From assembly GCA_903831085.1 (NCBI GenBank), contig CAIKWE010000036.1, positions 39,392 to 103,391 on the forward strand: a stretch of 64,000 nt of DNA. Direction: 5' to 3'. The notes below the pieces were generated by a model, which did not search any database, was not told where the DNA came from, and was given only the letters and a program-made list of their open reading frames with translations. Source of the DNA: an uncultured Verrucomicrobiota bacterium. Its GTDB lineage: Bacteria; Verrucomicrobiota; Kiritimatiellia; Kiritimatiellales; Tichowtungiaceae. A program made the position numbers and the translations under genes. Shown here in pieces: positions 25,960-34,837 of this stretch. Numbering within the stretch: the first letter of the stretch is position 1; every line of letters begins with the position of its first letter.

Positions 25960-27279
25960 TCATTCCCTTCCAAAGCCGAAAGCCGATCCGATCCGATGGA
26001 ACGGAATCCTGGGCAGCGGCTCTTTTTCGCGGATACGCGCGAACCGGGGAATCAGCGCGAGCTGTAGAACGAGATTGCAGGCGAAGAACCCGGCGAACCG
26101 CGCCACGTTGATTGACTGCGCCTGGGCATCTTTAAGAAACCACCCCCACAGGATGGGCGCCACGCCGCCGCAAATCCCGGCAAGGGCACCCAGCACGGAG
26201 CAGACGAATGCACGGTCGTTGTCGTTGGAAAGTTGGGGCGTATATTTCAGGTTGCCCAGAACGAGCAGGCTTTCCGCAGATCCCATGGCGAAGTAGACCA
26301 GCGGAAGCAAGGAAATCATTCCGGCGGCACCCAGCACCAGAATCAGCCAAAAGAGGCAGACTCCGGCTGTGACGATTTGCGCGCTGAGCAGCAGGGGGCG
26401 CACGCCGATGCGGTCGGCAAAGCGCCGCGTGATAAAGGCCATGACGATTCCGCCGAAGACCTGCATGCTGACCAGCAGAAAGATATGGCTGTCGCTGACA
26501 TCAGTCTGGCCGCGCAGGTAATAAACCGTAAAGGGCCGGATACTGGTGTTGAACAGAGCGATGGCGACCATGAGAAATAAATAGCTGCGGAATGGTCCGC
26601 GTGCGCGGATCAGCGGCCAGGTGTTGCGCAGGATGTGCGCCGCATGCATATCTTTGGGTGCGGGCGCGTCAGGCAGTTTAGTCAGACAGCTTACCGCGCT
26701 GATCGAGCCAATCAGGGTCAGCACGTAGAGGGCGGTGAATGCGGAATAAATCGGCAACGCTTTTATGACCCACGCGGAAAGCAGCATGATAAACAGCCCG
26801 GAAACGCCCATCACGAACTGTTCGGTGGCGAAATAGCGGCCGCGCAGACCCTCGGGCAGTATGGCATAGGTCCACGGAAACGTTACGCTCATTCCCATGG
26901 CGCGGAAGACCGCGAAGCCCAGCATGGCGATCATCAGCGCGGGCAGCATCCAGGGCGCAGGCTCCGCCGGCGCGACGATGACGATGCCGAGCGGCACAAG
27001 CAGAAAGACGGCGCGGATGCTCCAGCCGAGCATCGACTGGCGCTTGTAGCCGAGATACGGCAGCAGGGCAGTCGCCAGCACCTGTAGCGGCAGCATCAAC
27101 ATCGGGAAGGCACTGACCAGGCCGATCTGGAGCGGCGATGCGCCCAGTTCCTGACACAGCAGGAGCAACGGCGTACCCAGCGCCACCATCCAGGTCAAGG
27201 CGTTGGAAAAAACAAAGCCGAGGCTGAATACATACGGCGGGCGCCAGACGCTGACTTGCTTTTGGGAGTTCGGTTGCAT
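25960..27279 (-). CDS. MFS-family transporter
   Basis: A 439-residue protein with twelve likely membrane helices in two halves. The loop between helices 2 and 3 reads LLPYLGYKRQ, and helix 8-9 loop reads ITRRFADRIGVRP, both matching the MFS GxxxDRxGxR pattern. ATG 27279 (MQPNSQK) chosen; a GTG twelve codons upstream is open but looks non-coding. Substrate unknown: the overall pattern (many Gly and Pro in helices, FPWTYAILPEGLRGRYFA) recalls transporters of unknown sugars or drugs common in PVC genomes. Single-gene unit, convergent with the redox operon. Confidence 0.82.
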   Translation of the reverse strand: MQPNSQKQVSVWRPPYVFSLGFVFSNALTWMVALGTPLLLLCQELGASPLQIGLVSAFPMLMLPLQVLATALLPYLGYKRQSMLGWSIRAVFLLVPLGIVIVAPAEPAPWMLPALMIAMLGFAVFRAMGMSVTFPWTYAILPEGLRGRYFATEQFVMGVSGLFIMLLSAWVIKALPIYSAFTALYVLTLIGSISAVSCLTKLPDAPAPKDMHAAHILRNTWPLIRARGPFRSYLFLMVAIALFNTSIRPFTVYYLRGQTDVSDSHIFLLVSMQVFGGIVMAFITRRFADRIGVRPLLLSAQIVTAGVCLFWLILVLGAAGMISLLPLVYFAMGSAESLLVLGNLKYTPQLSNDNDRAFVCSVLGALAGICGGVAPILWGWFLKDAQAQSINVARFAGFFACNLVLQLALIPRFARIREKEPLPRIPFHRIGSAFGFGRE

Positions 27280-27349
27280 GAAGCGGGCGTATATACCATA
27301 GACGCTGGGCCGCACGCCAGTATAGTTCTGGATTTCTGACAGCGGAGAA

Positions 27350-28039
27350 CTACAATTTTTTGGGAATGTTCACCAGGTTAACTGGAACCGGCGGCGCTTC
27401 AGAGGCTATAGCTGCCGCATAATCCGGATCAATTTCCAAAGTTTGGAAAAACCACTGTCCGTTTTTTCCAATAGTTGGAAAAAAAGGCTTCTCGCCAAGC
27501 GGCACGGCGAAGGTGTTGAGGTCTTTGTAGATACCGACCCCCAGCGCTTTCACATAAGCTTCTTTTTTGGCCCAGATTTCAAAAAAGCCTTCTTCCGGTT
27601 TTTCCAAGGTTTGGAAAAACTCCTGTTCCTCCGGCGCGAACCAGCGCTTCGCAATGGATTTCATATTCAATCCGCCGCGCCGGAATTCGATGTCTACGCC
27701 GACCGCGCGTCCGGCGGTGACGGCAATCAGCAGGCGGTCACGCGAATGTGACACATTGAAATCCAGTTTGCCGTCTTCCAGAAACGGTTTGCCCTGCGCA
27801 TTGCGGTTAAACCGCAATTCGGCCGGTTCAGTGTTCAGGCAGTCCGCTAGAACCCTGCGCAACATTCCGCGGCACAGGATGAAGACTTCCGCATCCGCCG
27901 GTCGGCGGAATTTGGCGGCGCGCTCCAGCTCTTCGCCGGTCAGCAGTTCGCGACAGAGTGAGACATCGCCATGATGATCAGGCAGGTGGATATTCCAGAC
28001 CTTGATCGACTTTTTTAAAGTTTCCATATCGTTCTTCAT
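27350..28039 (-). CDS. 4'-phosphopantetheinyl transferase (Sfp/AcpT type)
   Basis: Transfers the phosphopantetheine arm of CoA to a carrier protein. Core motifs: FNVSHSRDRLLIAV (about 93), GVDIEFRR (Mg2+ site Asp-Ile-Glu, about 113-120) and FEIWAKKEAYVKALG (about 152-166). About 229 residues, normal for the Sfp type. The start may be ATG 28039 or 28027. No carrier-protein, polyketide or lipid-synthesis genes are nearby. Three TTCCAA palindromes fall in its second half, read as FFQTLEK, FPTIGK and FFQTLEI, the densest intragenic cluster in the window. Confidence 0.9.
   Translation of the reverse strand: MKNDMETLKKSIKVWNIHLPDHHGDVSLCRELLTGEELERAAKFRRPADAEVFILCRGMLRRVLADCLNTEPAELRFNRNAQGKPFLEDGKLDFNVSHSRDRLLIAVTAGRAVGVDIEFRRGGLNMKSIAKRWFAPEEQEFFQTLEKPEEGFFEIWAKKEAYVKALGVGIYKDLNTFAVPLGEKPFFPTIGKNGQWFFQTLEIDPDYAAAIASEAPPVPVNLVNIPKKL
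27434..27616. repeat. Three TTCCAA palindromes inside the phosphopantetheinyl transferase gene
   Basis: Perfect cores at 27434 (spacer AGT), 27466 (TAG) and 27602 (GGT). The first two are 32 bp apart; the third is 136 bp further (about 13 turns). All have T-run and A-run flanks. Confidence 0.88.
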
Positions 28040-28190
28040 CCAAACCGTGGTCTTTGTATAGCATCCGAATCCGGAGGATGCGAGCGCCGGAACCTTATGA
28101 ATTTGAAAGACGACTCAGATGATTGGCGAAATTCCTTCGCACACCGCTTTGCTTCTGTTACCTTCCCCGCCTTCAACACAAAGGAGTTTT

Positions 28191-29270
28191 ATGATTTTTT
28201 CCAAATCCCGGAAATTTTTACTGCTGATTCTTCCAATGCTTGGAACCGCGCTCTGTGCGCAGGCTGTCACTCACTCCAAAGCCAGCCCGGCAAAAAAGAA
28301 GTCCGCCGCCGCTCCCGTTGCAGCCGAATCGACGAAGAAGGCCGCGAATACGCTCTCACGTGATCCCTATTACGGCGCGGTGGTGATTGACGCCGCCACC
28401 GGCGCGATTCTGCAGGAAGATCACGCTTCGGCGGCGGCTTATCCCGCCAGCATGATCAAGCTGATGAATCTGTTTCTGATTCTGGACGATGTAAAAGCCG
28501 GAAAGTTGCGGCTCGACGAGCCGATAACCATTACGCGCGAAGTATCGCTGATCGGTGGACGGCAGGTATGGCTGAAAGAGGGCGAAGTTTTTCCGCTTGA
28601 GGAACTCATTTACGCGACGTTGATTCATTCAGCCAACGACGCGGCGGCGGCGCTGGCGATCCGTGCGTCCGGGAGCAAAGAGGCTCACATCGCCCGTATG
28701 ATGGCCAAGGCGCGCGAACTCGGTTTGCGTAACACGGTTATTCATACCGTGCACGGTCTGCCGCCGGGGCCCGGGCAGGAACCGGATATGACCTCCGCGC
28801 TTGATATGGCTCTGCTGGCCAAAGCTTTGCTGGCCGCGCATCCTGAAATACTGAAGTACACTTCGATTTCCACTCGGCCTTTCCGCGAAGGCAATCCGGT
28901 GCAGTTGACGAGTTCGAATAAGTTGCTTGGCAAAGTGCCCGGTTGCGACGGACTTAAAACCGGCTACTTTTATGCGGGCGGTTTTTCTATTACCGCCACG
29001 GCGCAACGTGACGGACGGCGCGTAATCGCCGTGATTCTTGGAAGCAAGGATAAGCATGTGCGTGACGCTAAAGCCGCCGAGTTCATTGAGTCGGGATTCG
29101 CAAAACTTCCCGCACTGCCGCCACCTGTTGTTGAACCGGCGCCCGAACCGGCTCCTGTTATGCCCGTGGTGGAGAAAAAGCATGGCTTCCTTCTGCCGGC
29201 GCTGGGTTTGGTCGCGCTGATTGCGGCGGCGGTTATCTTCGTGCGCCGCCGGAAGAAAAATAATCGTTAA
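28191..29270 (+). CDS. D-alanyl-D-alanine carboxypeptidase (S11 family)
   Basis: Serine penicillin-binding enzyme trimming peptidoglycan stem peptides. A signal peptide spans residues 1-23. Active-site motifs: SMIK (SxxK, about 88-91), SAND (SxN, about 147-150) and LKTGYF (KTG, about 251). A Pro/Glu-rich linker follows and one C-terminal membrane helix (about 332-352) anchors it, ending in a basic tail. The start ATG 28191 follows GGAG at good spacing, giving 360 residues. Two palindromes lie within the first 55 bp of the coding region. Confidence 0.93.
   Translation: MIFSKSRKFLLLILPMLGTALCAQAVTHSKASPAKKKSAAAPVAAESTKKAANTLSRDPYYGAVVIDAATGAILQEDHASAAAYPASMIKLMNLFLILDDVKAGKLRLDEPITITREVSLIGGRQVWLKEGEVFPLEELIYATLIHSANDAAAALAIRASGSKEAHIARMMAKARELGLRNTVIHTVHGLPPGPGQEPDMTSALDMALLAKALLAAHPEILKYTSISTRPFREGNPVQLTSSNKLLGKVPGCDGLKTGYFYAGGFSITATAQRDGRRVIAVILGSKDKHVRDAKAAEFIESGFAKLPALPPPVVEPAPEPAPVMPVVEKKHGFLLPALGLVALIAAAVIFVRRRKKNNR
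28199..28245. repeat. Two phased TTCCAA palindromes at the start of the carboxypeptidase gene
   Basis: Cores at 28199 (TTCCAA-ATC-CCGGAA) and 28231 (perfect, spacer TGC), 32 bp apart. They begin 8 bp after the start codon and are read within the signal peptide (IFSKSRKF and PMLGTA). Confidence 0.85.
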
Positions 29271-29292
29271 ATTGTGTTTCGCATGCAGAAAC

Positions 29293-29328
29293 AAAAAAGC
29301 TCACCGGTGAAGGTGAGCTTTTTTTTTC
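29293..29328. terminator. Bidirectional rho-independent terminator
   Basis: AAGCTCACC-GGTGAA-GGTGAGCTT stem-loop with an A-run on the left and nine T on the right. It sits between convergent carboxypeptidase and tkt genes and can serve both. Confidence 0.9.
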
Positions 29329-29349
29329 CTTTAGCGGGAGAGTTCGGGC

Positions 29350-31335
29350 TTAACCCAGCATCTCCTTGGCGGTTTTGTAGATATTATCGGCGGTGAGTCC
29401 AAACTCTTTAGCCAGTGTTCCGGCCGGAGCGGAAGCCCCGAAATGATTGATGCCGATCATGCGGCCTTGCGCGCCGACATATTTTTCCCAGCCCTGCGTG
29501 GCACCGGCTTCGACGGAAAGACGGCGGCTGCATTCAGCGGGGAATACCGATGCTTTGTAGCCCGCATCCTGTTTCGCGAAAAGTTCCCAGCTCGGAAAGC
29601 TGACGACACGGACGGCTTTGCCTTCGCCAGCCAGTTTCTTTCCGGCATCGATTGCAATCGCGACCTCGGACCCGCTGGCCATGATGAGGAGATCGTGACC
29701 GCCTTTCGCGCTTTCCCAGACGGTATAGGCGCCTTTTCTAAGATTACAGGCACACGCCAGTTCTTTGCGGTCGAAGATCGGCAGATTCTGACGGGTCAGC
29801 AGCAGAGCGGTCGGGCCGGTTTTGTTTTCAAGCGCCGCAATCCATGCGCACTTGGTTTCCGTCGCGTCGGACGGACGGATCACCGTGACGTTCGGCGTGA
29901 TGCGCAGACTCATCAGCGTTTCGATCGGCTGATGGGTCGGGCCATCTTCGCCGACGTAGAAACTGTCGTGAGTGTAGACATAGATGACCGGCAGATTCAT
30001 CAGCGCGGCGAGGCGGGTTGCCGGACGGACATAGTCGGCAAACACCAGGAAGGTGGCACCGTAGATGCGGAACCCGCCGTGAATTTGCACGCCGTTCATA
30101 ACGGCGCCCATGCCCAGTTCGCGTACACCGTAATGAAAGTTGCGGCCCTTGAAGGACTTCTTGCCGATATCACCCATATCTTTCAGATAGGTGTTGTTGC
30201 TCGGCGCGAGGTCAGCCGACCCGCCGACGAGATACGGCACCGCCTTGGCGAGATCCTGAAGCACCTTGCCGGAAGCCGCGCGGGTGGCGATCGTTGTGCC
30301 GGGTTCGAAGTCCGCGATCTTTTTCGCGAGGTTGGCCGGCAGTTCGCCGCTGAGGCCGGCATTCCACTCTTTGGCTTTTTTCGGCTTCGCCTGTTCGAAG
30401 GCGGCAAAAGTGGCATTCCATTCCGCTTCGATCGCGGCGTTCTTTTTGGCGACTTGAGCGAAGGCGGCGCGCACTTCTTCAGGAACAAAAAACTTTTCGG
30501 GCGAAATACCGAGGTTGGCTTTGGCGAGTTTTACTTCTTCTTCGCCGAGCGGCGCGCCGTGGCAGTCATGCGAACCGGCCTTGTTGGGTGCGCCGTAACC
30601 GATGGTGGTGTTGCAGATGATCACGGAAGGCTTGCGGGTTTGCGCCTGCGCCGCTTTGGTGGCGGCGGCGATTTCATCGGTGTTGTGGCCGTTAATTTCC
30701 TGAACGTGCCAGCCGTAGGCCTGCATGCGTTTCTTCACATCGTCGGTGTAGGTGATATGCGTGTCGCCTTCGATGCTGATGAAGTTCTGGTCATAGAACA
30801 AAATCAGTTTGCCGAGGCCGAGGTTGCCTGCCATCGAAAACACTTCGTGCGAGACGCCTTCCATAAACTCGCCTTCGCTGGCGATGACATAGGTGTAGTG
30901 ATCCACCAGTTTGTGCGCCTTGCTGTTGAAGCGCGAAGCCAGCATCTTTTCGGCGATGGCCATACCAACGGCGTTGCCGCAGCCTTGTCCAAGCGGGCCG
31001 GTCGTCGTTTCAACGCCGATCGTGTGGCCGTATTCCGGATGACCGGGGGTCTTGCTGTTCCACTGGCGGAATTTTTTCAGCTCTTCGAGCGGCAGATTGT
31101 AACCAGAGAGGTGCAGCAGGCTGTAGATCAGCATCGAGCCGTGACCGGCGGAGAGAACGAAACGGTCGCGGTCGGCCCATTGTGGATTCTGCGGGTTGTG
31201 TTTAAGGAACTGTGTCCAGAGAACCGCGGCGACATCGGCCATGCCCATCGGCATACCGGGATGCCCCGAATTAGCGGCCTGCACGCCGTCCATGGAAAGC
31301 CCTCGAATCGTGTTGGCAATCAGTTTGAGATCCAT
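29350..31335 (-). CDS. tkt: Transketolase
   Basis: Thiamine-diphosphate enzyme of the pentose phosphate pathway. 661 residues, family length. Visible: NSGHPGMPMGMADVA (about 23-37), LSAGHGSMLIYSLLHL (about 61), GHTIGVETTTGPLGQG (about 102), the ThDP/Mg2+ segment around GEFMEGVSHEV, HDCHGAPLG, and in the second half YTHDSFYVGEDGPTHQPIE (about 455-473) and RPSDATETK. AGGAG precedes the ATG. Single-gene unit. Confidence 0.96.
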   Translation of the reverse strand: MDLKLIANTIRGLSMDGVQAANSGHPGMPMGMADVAAVLWTQFLKHNPQNPQWADRDRFVLSAGHGSMLIYSLLHLSGYNLPLEELKKFRQWNSKTPGHPEYGHTIGVETTTGPLGQGCGNAVGMAIAEKMLASRFNSKAHKLVDHYTYVIASEGEFMEGVSHEVFSMAGNLGLGKLILFYDQNFISIEGDTHITYTDDVKKRMQAYGWHVQEINGHNTDEIAAATKAAQAQTRKPSVIICNTTIGYGAPNKAGSHDCHGAPLGEEEVKLAKANLGISPEKFFVPEEVRAAFAQVAKKNAAIEAEWNATFAAFEQAKPKKAKEWNAGLSGELPANLAKKIADFEPGTTIATRAASGKVLQDLAKAVPYLVGGSADLAPSNNTYLKDMGDIGKKSFKGRNFHYGVRELGMGAVMNGVQIHGGFRIYGATFLVFADYVRPATRLAALMNLPVIYVYTHDSFYVGEDGPTHQPIETLMSLRITPNVTVIRPSDATETKCAWIAALENKTGPTALLLTRQNLPIFDRKELACACNLRKGAYTVWESAKGGHDLLIMASGSEVAIAIDAGKKLAGEGKAVRVVSFPSWELFAKQDAGYKASVFPAECSRRLSVEAGATQGWEKYVGAQGRMIGINHFGASAPAGTLAKEFGLTADNIYKTAKEMLG

Positions 31336-31431
31336 ATTTTCTCCTTTTAATCGTTTGTTCCGCAGTTAACTGGCTAAAATCCATCCGAAAGTACATAAAA
31401 TGACCCTCGCTGACTAATTGAAATTTAGAAA

Positions 31432-32271
31432 ATGATTGATCTGCACTGCCATTCTATTTTTTCCGACGGAACGAGCACGCCCGAAGAGCTGGTCGCTCTG
31501 GCCGAGCAGGGCGGGATTAGCGCACTGGCGCTAACCGACCACGACACAACCGATGGACTTGAACGGTTCATGGCAGCGGGTGCCGCCTCGACGGTTCAGA
31601 CCGTTTCCGGCATTGAACTGAGCGCGGAATTCGGTGAAGTCACATTTCATATTCTCGGCTATCTGTTCGATCCGGCCCACGAGGCCTTGCAGGCGGCGCT
31701 CACCTGGGTGAGGGAAGGGCGCGCGGAGCGGAATGTCCAGATATTGGAAAAACTCAACCGGCTCGGCTATGCCCTGACGCACGCTGACGTCCGCAAACAT
31801 TCATCCGACGACTTGATCGGTCGTCCGCATTTTGCCGCGGCTCTGATTGAGAAAGGGCACTTTAAACACAAAGACAAAATTTTCCAGCAGCTGCTCGGCA
31901 AAGGGAAAGCCGCCTATGCCGACCGCCGCCGTCTCACGCCGGAAGCCTGTGTTGAATTAATCCGTAAAGCGGGCGGTGTGTCTGTGATCGCTCACCCAGG
32001 ACAGATGAGGCTCACCTCCCGCAGTCTGCGTCGCCTCGTCAAAAAATTGAAAGAACACGGCCTTGGAGGAATCGAAGTCTGGCATCCGACTCACAAAGAA
32101 TATCAGGCGGCCGCTTACCTGCGTATCTGTGAAGACTTCGACCTCGTCGCCACCGGCGGCTCTGACTTCCACGGCACACTCACACCCGATCTGACTCTTG
32201 GCCGCGGTTTCGGTGATCTGCTCGTTGCCAACGACATTCTCGATAAACTCAGATCCCGTGCCGACCTCTGA
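31432..32271 (+). CDS. PHP-domain phosphoesterase (YciV/TrpH-like)
   Basis: A 279-residue metal-dependent phosphoesterase. Metal ligands are visible in IDLHCHSIFSDG (His-x-His, residues 4-6), LTDHDTTDG (about 36-40), the GIELSAEF strand (about 61), the VIAHPGQM motif (about 186) and the C-terminal GGSDFHGT (about 240). This matches 3',5'-nucleotide bisphosphate phosphatases and RNase AM. No partner gene is adjacent; it diverges from tkt. Confidence 0.88.
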   Translation: MIDLHCHSIFSDGTSTPEELVALAEQGGISALALTDHDTTDGLERFMAAGAASTVQTVSGIELSAEFGEVTFHILGYLFDPAHEALQAALTWVREGRAERNVQILEKLNRLGYALTHADVRKHSSDDLIGRPHFAAALIEKGHFKHKDKIFQQLLGKGKAAYADRRRLTPEACVELIRKAGGVSVIAHPGQMRLTSRSLRRLVKKLKEHGLGGIEVWHPTHKEYQAAAYLRICEDFDLVATGGSDFHGTLTPDLTLGRGFGDLLVANDILDKLRSRADL

Positions 32272-32288
32272 TTCCTGACCTCTGATCT

Positions 32289-33161
32289 CTAGTTCTTCCG
32301 ATTCCAGGCGGCGATGCACTCGTCAATGCTCAGCTCATAGTGCCGGTTGCAGAACTGGCAATTGATTTTTACCGATTCCTTTTTCTGTACCAGCTCCATC
32401 CGTTCAGGAATGGGCAGGATGCGAACAACCGCCTCCATTTTCTCGCGGTTGCAGCGACAGACAAATTGCGGGGCGGGGCAGGTTTCTATGTGCAGATCGG
32501 CAGAGTCTGGGACAAGAGTGCGGGCAAGCGTTTTACAATCCGTCTCGCGGGCGAGCTGCTCGCGGAAAGCGGGTTCTTCCATCTGACGGCGGATGATGTC
32601 GAAACTTTCCAGATCGGTTTCTGGCAGTGCTTGAATCATCCAGCCCTGACAGAGGCTTACCGGATTTGCCGGATCGGCATTGAAACCGATCATGGCGTTG
32701 AGTCCGGTTTCAACCTGATCGCTGATGCAGTGGTAATAGGCGAGGTCTTTCGCGACATCCTGAAGCGAAATCGGCGCCGTTCCGGAATTCAGAATCTTTC
32801 CGTCGGCATTGGATGTGACAACCCGCAGGTCGCCGATGTCGCCGTAAAGCGTGTCGGGGTTATTCTCTTTGAGGTTGAGTTGCGACGGAGAGATAAAGCC
32901 GCGCACCGTGCCGTCCTGTCCGGCGTCCACAAGGATCGTGCGCAGGATGCCTTTATATTGCCAGCAGACATTGATGCGCTGGCCTTCAGGCAGAACCGCC
33001 GCGCTCAACAGCGCGCCGGTGACGGCGCGCCCTAGCAGATGGGCGGCGGCGGGATCGCAGTCGTGCAGCCGCACGATTTCATTCGCCGCCTTCGTCGTCA
33101 CCGCATAGCTGAACGCGATATCCAGCTTCTTGAAATGTCCTTTAATCAGCAAATCGTTCAT
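32289..33161 (-). CDS. hslO: Redox-regulated chaperone Hsp33
   Basis: Holdase chaperone activated by oxidation. The N-terminal core has SYAVTTKAANEIVRLH and LLGRAVTGALLSAA; the C-terminal zinc switch has four cysteines in FVCRCNREK (CxC) and INCQFCNRHY (CxxC), at about residues 232-270. 290 residues from ATG 33161, a typical length. The C-terminal end is near 32289, convergent with the PHP gene. Confidence 0.95.
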   Translation of the reverse strand: MNDLLIKGHFKKLDIAFSYAVTTKAANEIVRLHDCDPAAAHLLGRAVTGALLSAAVLPEGQRINVCWQYKGILRTILVDAGQDGTVRGFISPSQLNLKENNPDTLYGDIGDLRVVTSNADGKILNSGTAPISLQDVAKDLAYYHCISDQVETGLNAMIGFNADPANPVSLCQGWMIQALPETDLESFDIIRRQMEEPAFREQLARETDCKTLARTLVPDSADLHIETCPAPQFVCRCNREKMEAVVRILPIPERMELVQKKESVKINCQFCNRHYELSIDECIAAWNRKN

Positions 33162-33186
33162 GCGTTCCGTAGTACCATAACCGCCG

Positions 33187-33267
33187 AAAAAGTTGGCCAC
33201 GAAAAACACAAAAAGGAGTCATGGGCACATTTTTTTTGCGTGTTCTCGTGTTTTTTGTGGCGATGTG
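33187..33267. repeat. CACAAAAAACACAA-type inverted-repeat element, copy 2
   Basis: Arms TTGGCCACGAAAAACACAAAAAGG and GCGTGTTCTCGTGTTTTTTGTGGC flank about 25 bp. It is the same build as 2099-2182 and lies in the divergent gap between hslO and malQ, so it is part of their upstream region. Confidence 0.75.
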
Positions 33268-33315
33268 AATTTTTCCTGCTTTGACTCCCCGCCGGTTCGC
33301 CGTATCCTGCGGCGC

Positions 33316-34833
33316 ATGAATTTTGAACGCAAAAGCGGAATTTTACTCCACATTTCATCTCTGCCGGGACGCTGGGGTATCGGCGAACTCGGCCCGCAGG
33401 CGCGGGCTTTCGGCGAATTCCTCGCCGAGGCCGGGCAAAAGCTCTGGCAGATTCTGCCGACGGGGCCGGTCGGCTTCGGCCACTCGCCGTACTCCTCGCT
33501 TTCGGCTTTCGCCGGGAACCACCTGCTGATCAGTTTCGACGAGTTGATGGAAGAAGGATTGCTGACAGAAAGACATCTGAAGCACTTTCCGACGTTCGAC
33601 CCGCATCAAATTGATTTTCCCGCCGTGATCGCGGCACGCGAAAAGGTTCTCTTCAAGGTAGCCGACCGCTTTAAGCCGGACGCAGACTTTGCAGAGTTCT
33701 GCGAGCGCGAAACCGACTGGCTTTCCGATTACGCGCTGTTCATGGCGATCCGCGAAACGCAGAAAAACCGTCCGTGGACCGAATGGCCTGCCGGATTACG
33801 TGACCGTGATTTCCGAACTTTGGGAAAAGCTCGCCGCAAACTGGCCAAGCGAATCCGCCGCCACGAGGTGCTCCAATACCTGTTTTCCAAACATTGGAAA
33901 AAGACGGCGGAATTTTTCCGAGGTCTGGACATTTCGATCATCGGCGACATTCCGATTTTTGTCGCGGGCGATTCCGCCGATGTCTGGGCGAACCGCGAGT
34001 TGTTTTTCCTGAACGAGGATGGCTCGCCGTCGGTCGTCGCGGGTGTTCCGCCGGACTATTTTTCAGCCACCGGCCAGCGTTGGGGCAATCCGCTCTACGA
34101 CTGGGCGGCGCACCGCGCGATGGGTTTTGCGTGGTGGACGCGGCGAATGTGTCACATCCTTAAAATGACAGACATCTTGCGCATTGACCATTTCCGCGGC
34201 TTTGAAGATTACTGGGAGATTCCGGCGGACGAACCGACGGCGGTTAAAGGCCGCTGGGTGAAGGGGCCGGGACTGGAATTTTTCCAAACCTTGGAAAAAA
34301 ATCTGCGGCATTGTCCGGAATTTGGAAAGAAGTTCCGTCTCGACGAACATGTGATTGCCGAAAATCTCGGCATTATCACCGACGAGGTGGAGGCACTGCG
34401 CGAGGCGTGCGGGTTTCCCGGCATGTGGGTGCTTCAATTCCGTTTCGGCGCGGAGCCGATGCATCGTCCGGGCTATCGTCCGGAGGGAACCGAAAAGAAC
34501 TGGGCGGTGTACACCGGCACGCACGACAATGATACGACGGCGGGCTGGCTTCATACGTTGGATAAAGAGGAACATCAGCGTGTCTGCACATGGTTGCAGA
34601 CCGATGGTGTCGCGCTCCACCACGATCTGGCGGAGCTGGCGCTGAGTGCACCGGCTAAATGGGCGATTCTGCCGATGCAGGATGTGCTGGGATTGGCCAG
34701 TGCGGCGCGGATGAATATGCCGGGCACGACGCAAGGGAATTGGGGTTGGCGGTTTTTAGAGGATATGGTAAGTCCTGAGGTTGTTGAATGGTTGCGAAAA
34801 GCGACACAGCGAAACGGAAGATTAGGAGTTTAA
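33316..34833 (+). CDS. malQ: 4-alpha-glucanotransferase (amylomaltase)
   Basis: Glycoside hydrolase family 77 enzyme disproportionating maltodextrins. Visible: RKSGILLHISSLPGRWGIGELG (about 4-25), WQILPTGPVGFGHSPYSSLSAFAGN (about 45), DIPIFVAGDSADVWANRELF, GVPPDYFSATGQRWGNPLYDW (about 237), the nucleophile region ILRIDHFRGFEDYWEIP (about 290) and the acid/base ENLGIITDEVEALR (about 350), then TGTHDNDTTAGW. 505 residues from ATG 33316. It carries TTCCAA palindromes at 33885, 34282 and a weaker one at 33916. MscS follows 4 bp downstream. Confidence 0.95.
   Translation: MNFERKSGILLHISSLPGRWGIGELGPQARAFGEFLAEAGQKLWQILPTGPVGFGHSPYSSLSAFAGNHLLISFDELMEEGLLTERHLKHFPTFDPHQIDFPAVIAAREKVLFKVADRFKPDADFAEFCERETDWLSDYALFMAIRETQKNRPWTEWPAGLRDRDFRTLGKARRKLAKRIRRHEVLQYLFSKHWKKTAEFFRGLDISIIGDIPIFVAGDSADVWANRELFFLNEDGSPSVVAGVPPDYFSATGQRWGNPLYDWAAHRAMGFAWWTRRMCHILKMTDILRIDHFRGFEDYWEIPADEPTAVKGRWVKGPGLEFFQTLEKNLRHCPEFGKKFRLDEHVIAENLGIITDEVEALREACGFPGMWVLQFRFGAEPMHRPGYRPEGTEKNWAVYTGTHDNDTTAGWLHTLDKEEHQRVCTWLQTDGVALHHDLAELALSAPAKWAILPMQDVLGLASAARMNMPGTTQGNWGWRFLEDMVSPEVVEWLRKATQRNGRLGV
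33885..33930. repeat. TTCCAA palindrome pair inside malQ
   Basis: Perfect core at 33885 (spacer ACA) and a weaker one at 33916 (TTCCGA-GGT-CTGGAC), 31 bp apart. Read as LFSKHWKK and FFRGLD. Confidence 0.75.
34282..34296. repeat. TTCCAA palindrome inside malQ
   Basis: Perfect core, spacer ACC, flanks AATTT and AAAAAA; read FFQTLEKN. A TTGGAA half-site lies 31 bp downstream of its right half (34322). Confidence 0.85.
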
Positions 34834-34837
34834 AAAA

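Noticed and set aside
29443..31350. 635-codon open frame opposite transketolase
   Set aside because: It is the exact antisense of a strongly conserved tkt gene and its translation has no family pattern; long antisense frames are expected in GC-rich coding DNA.
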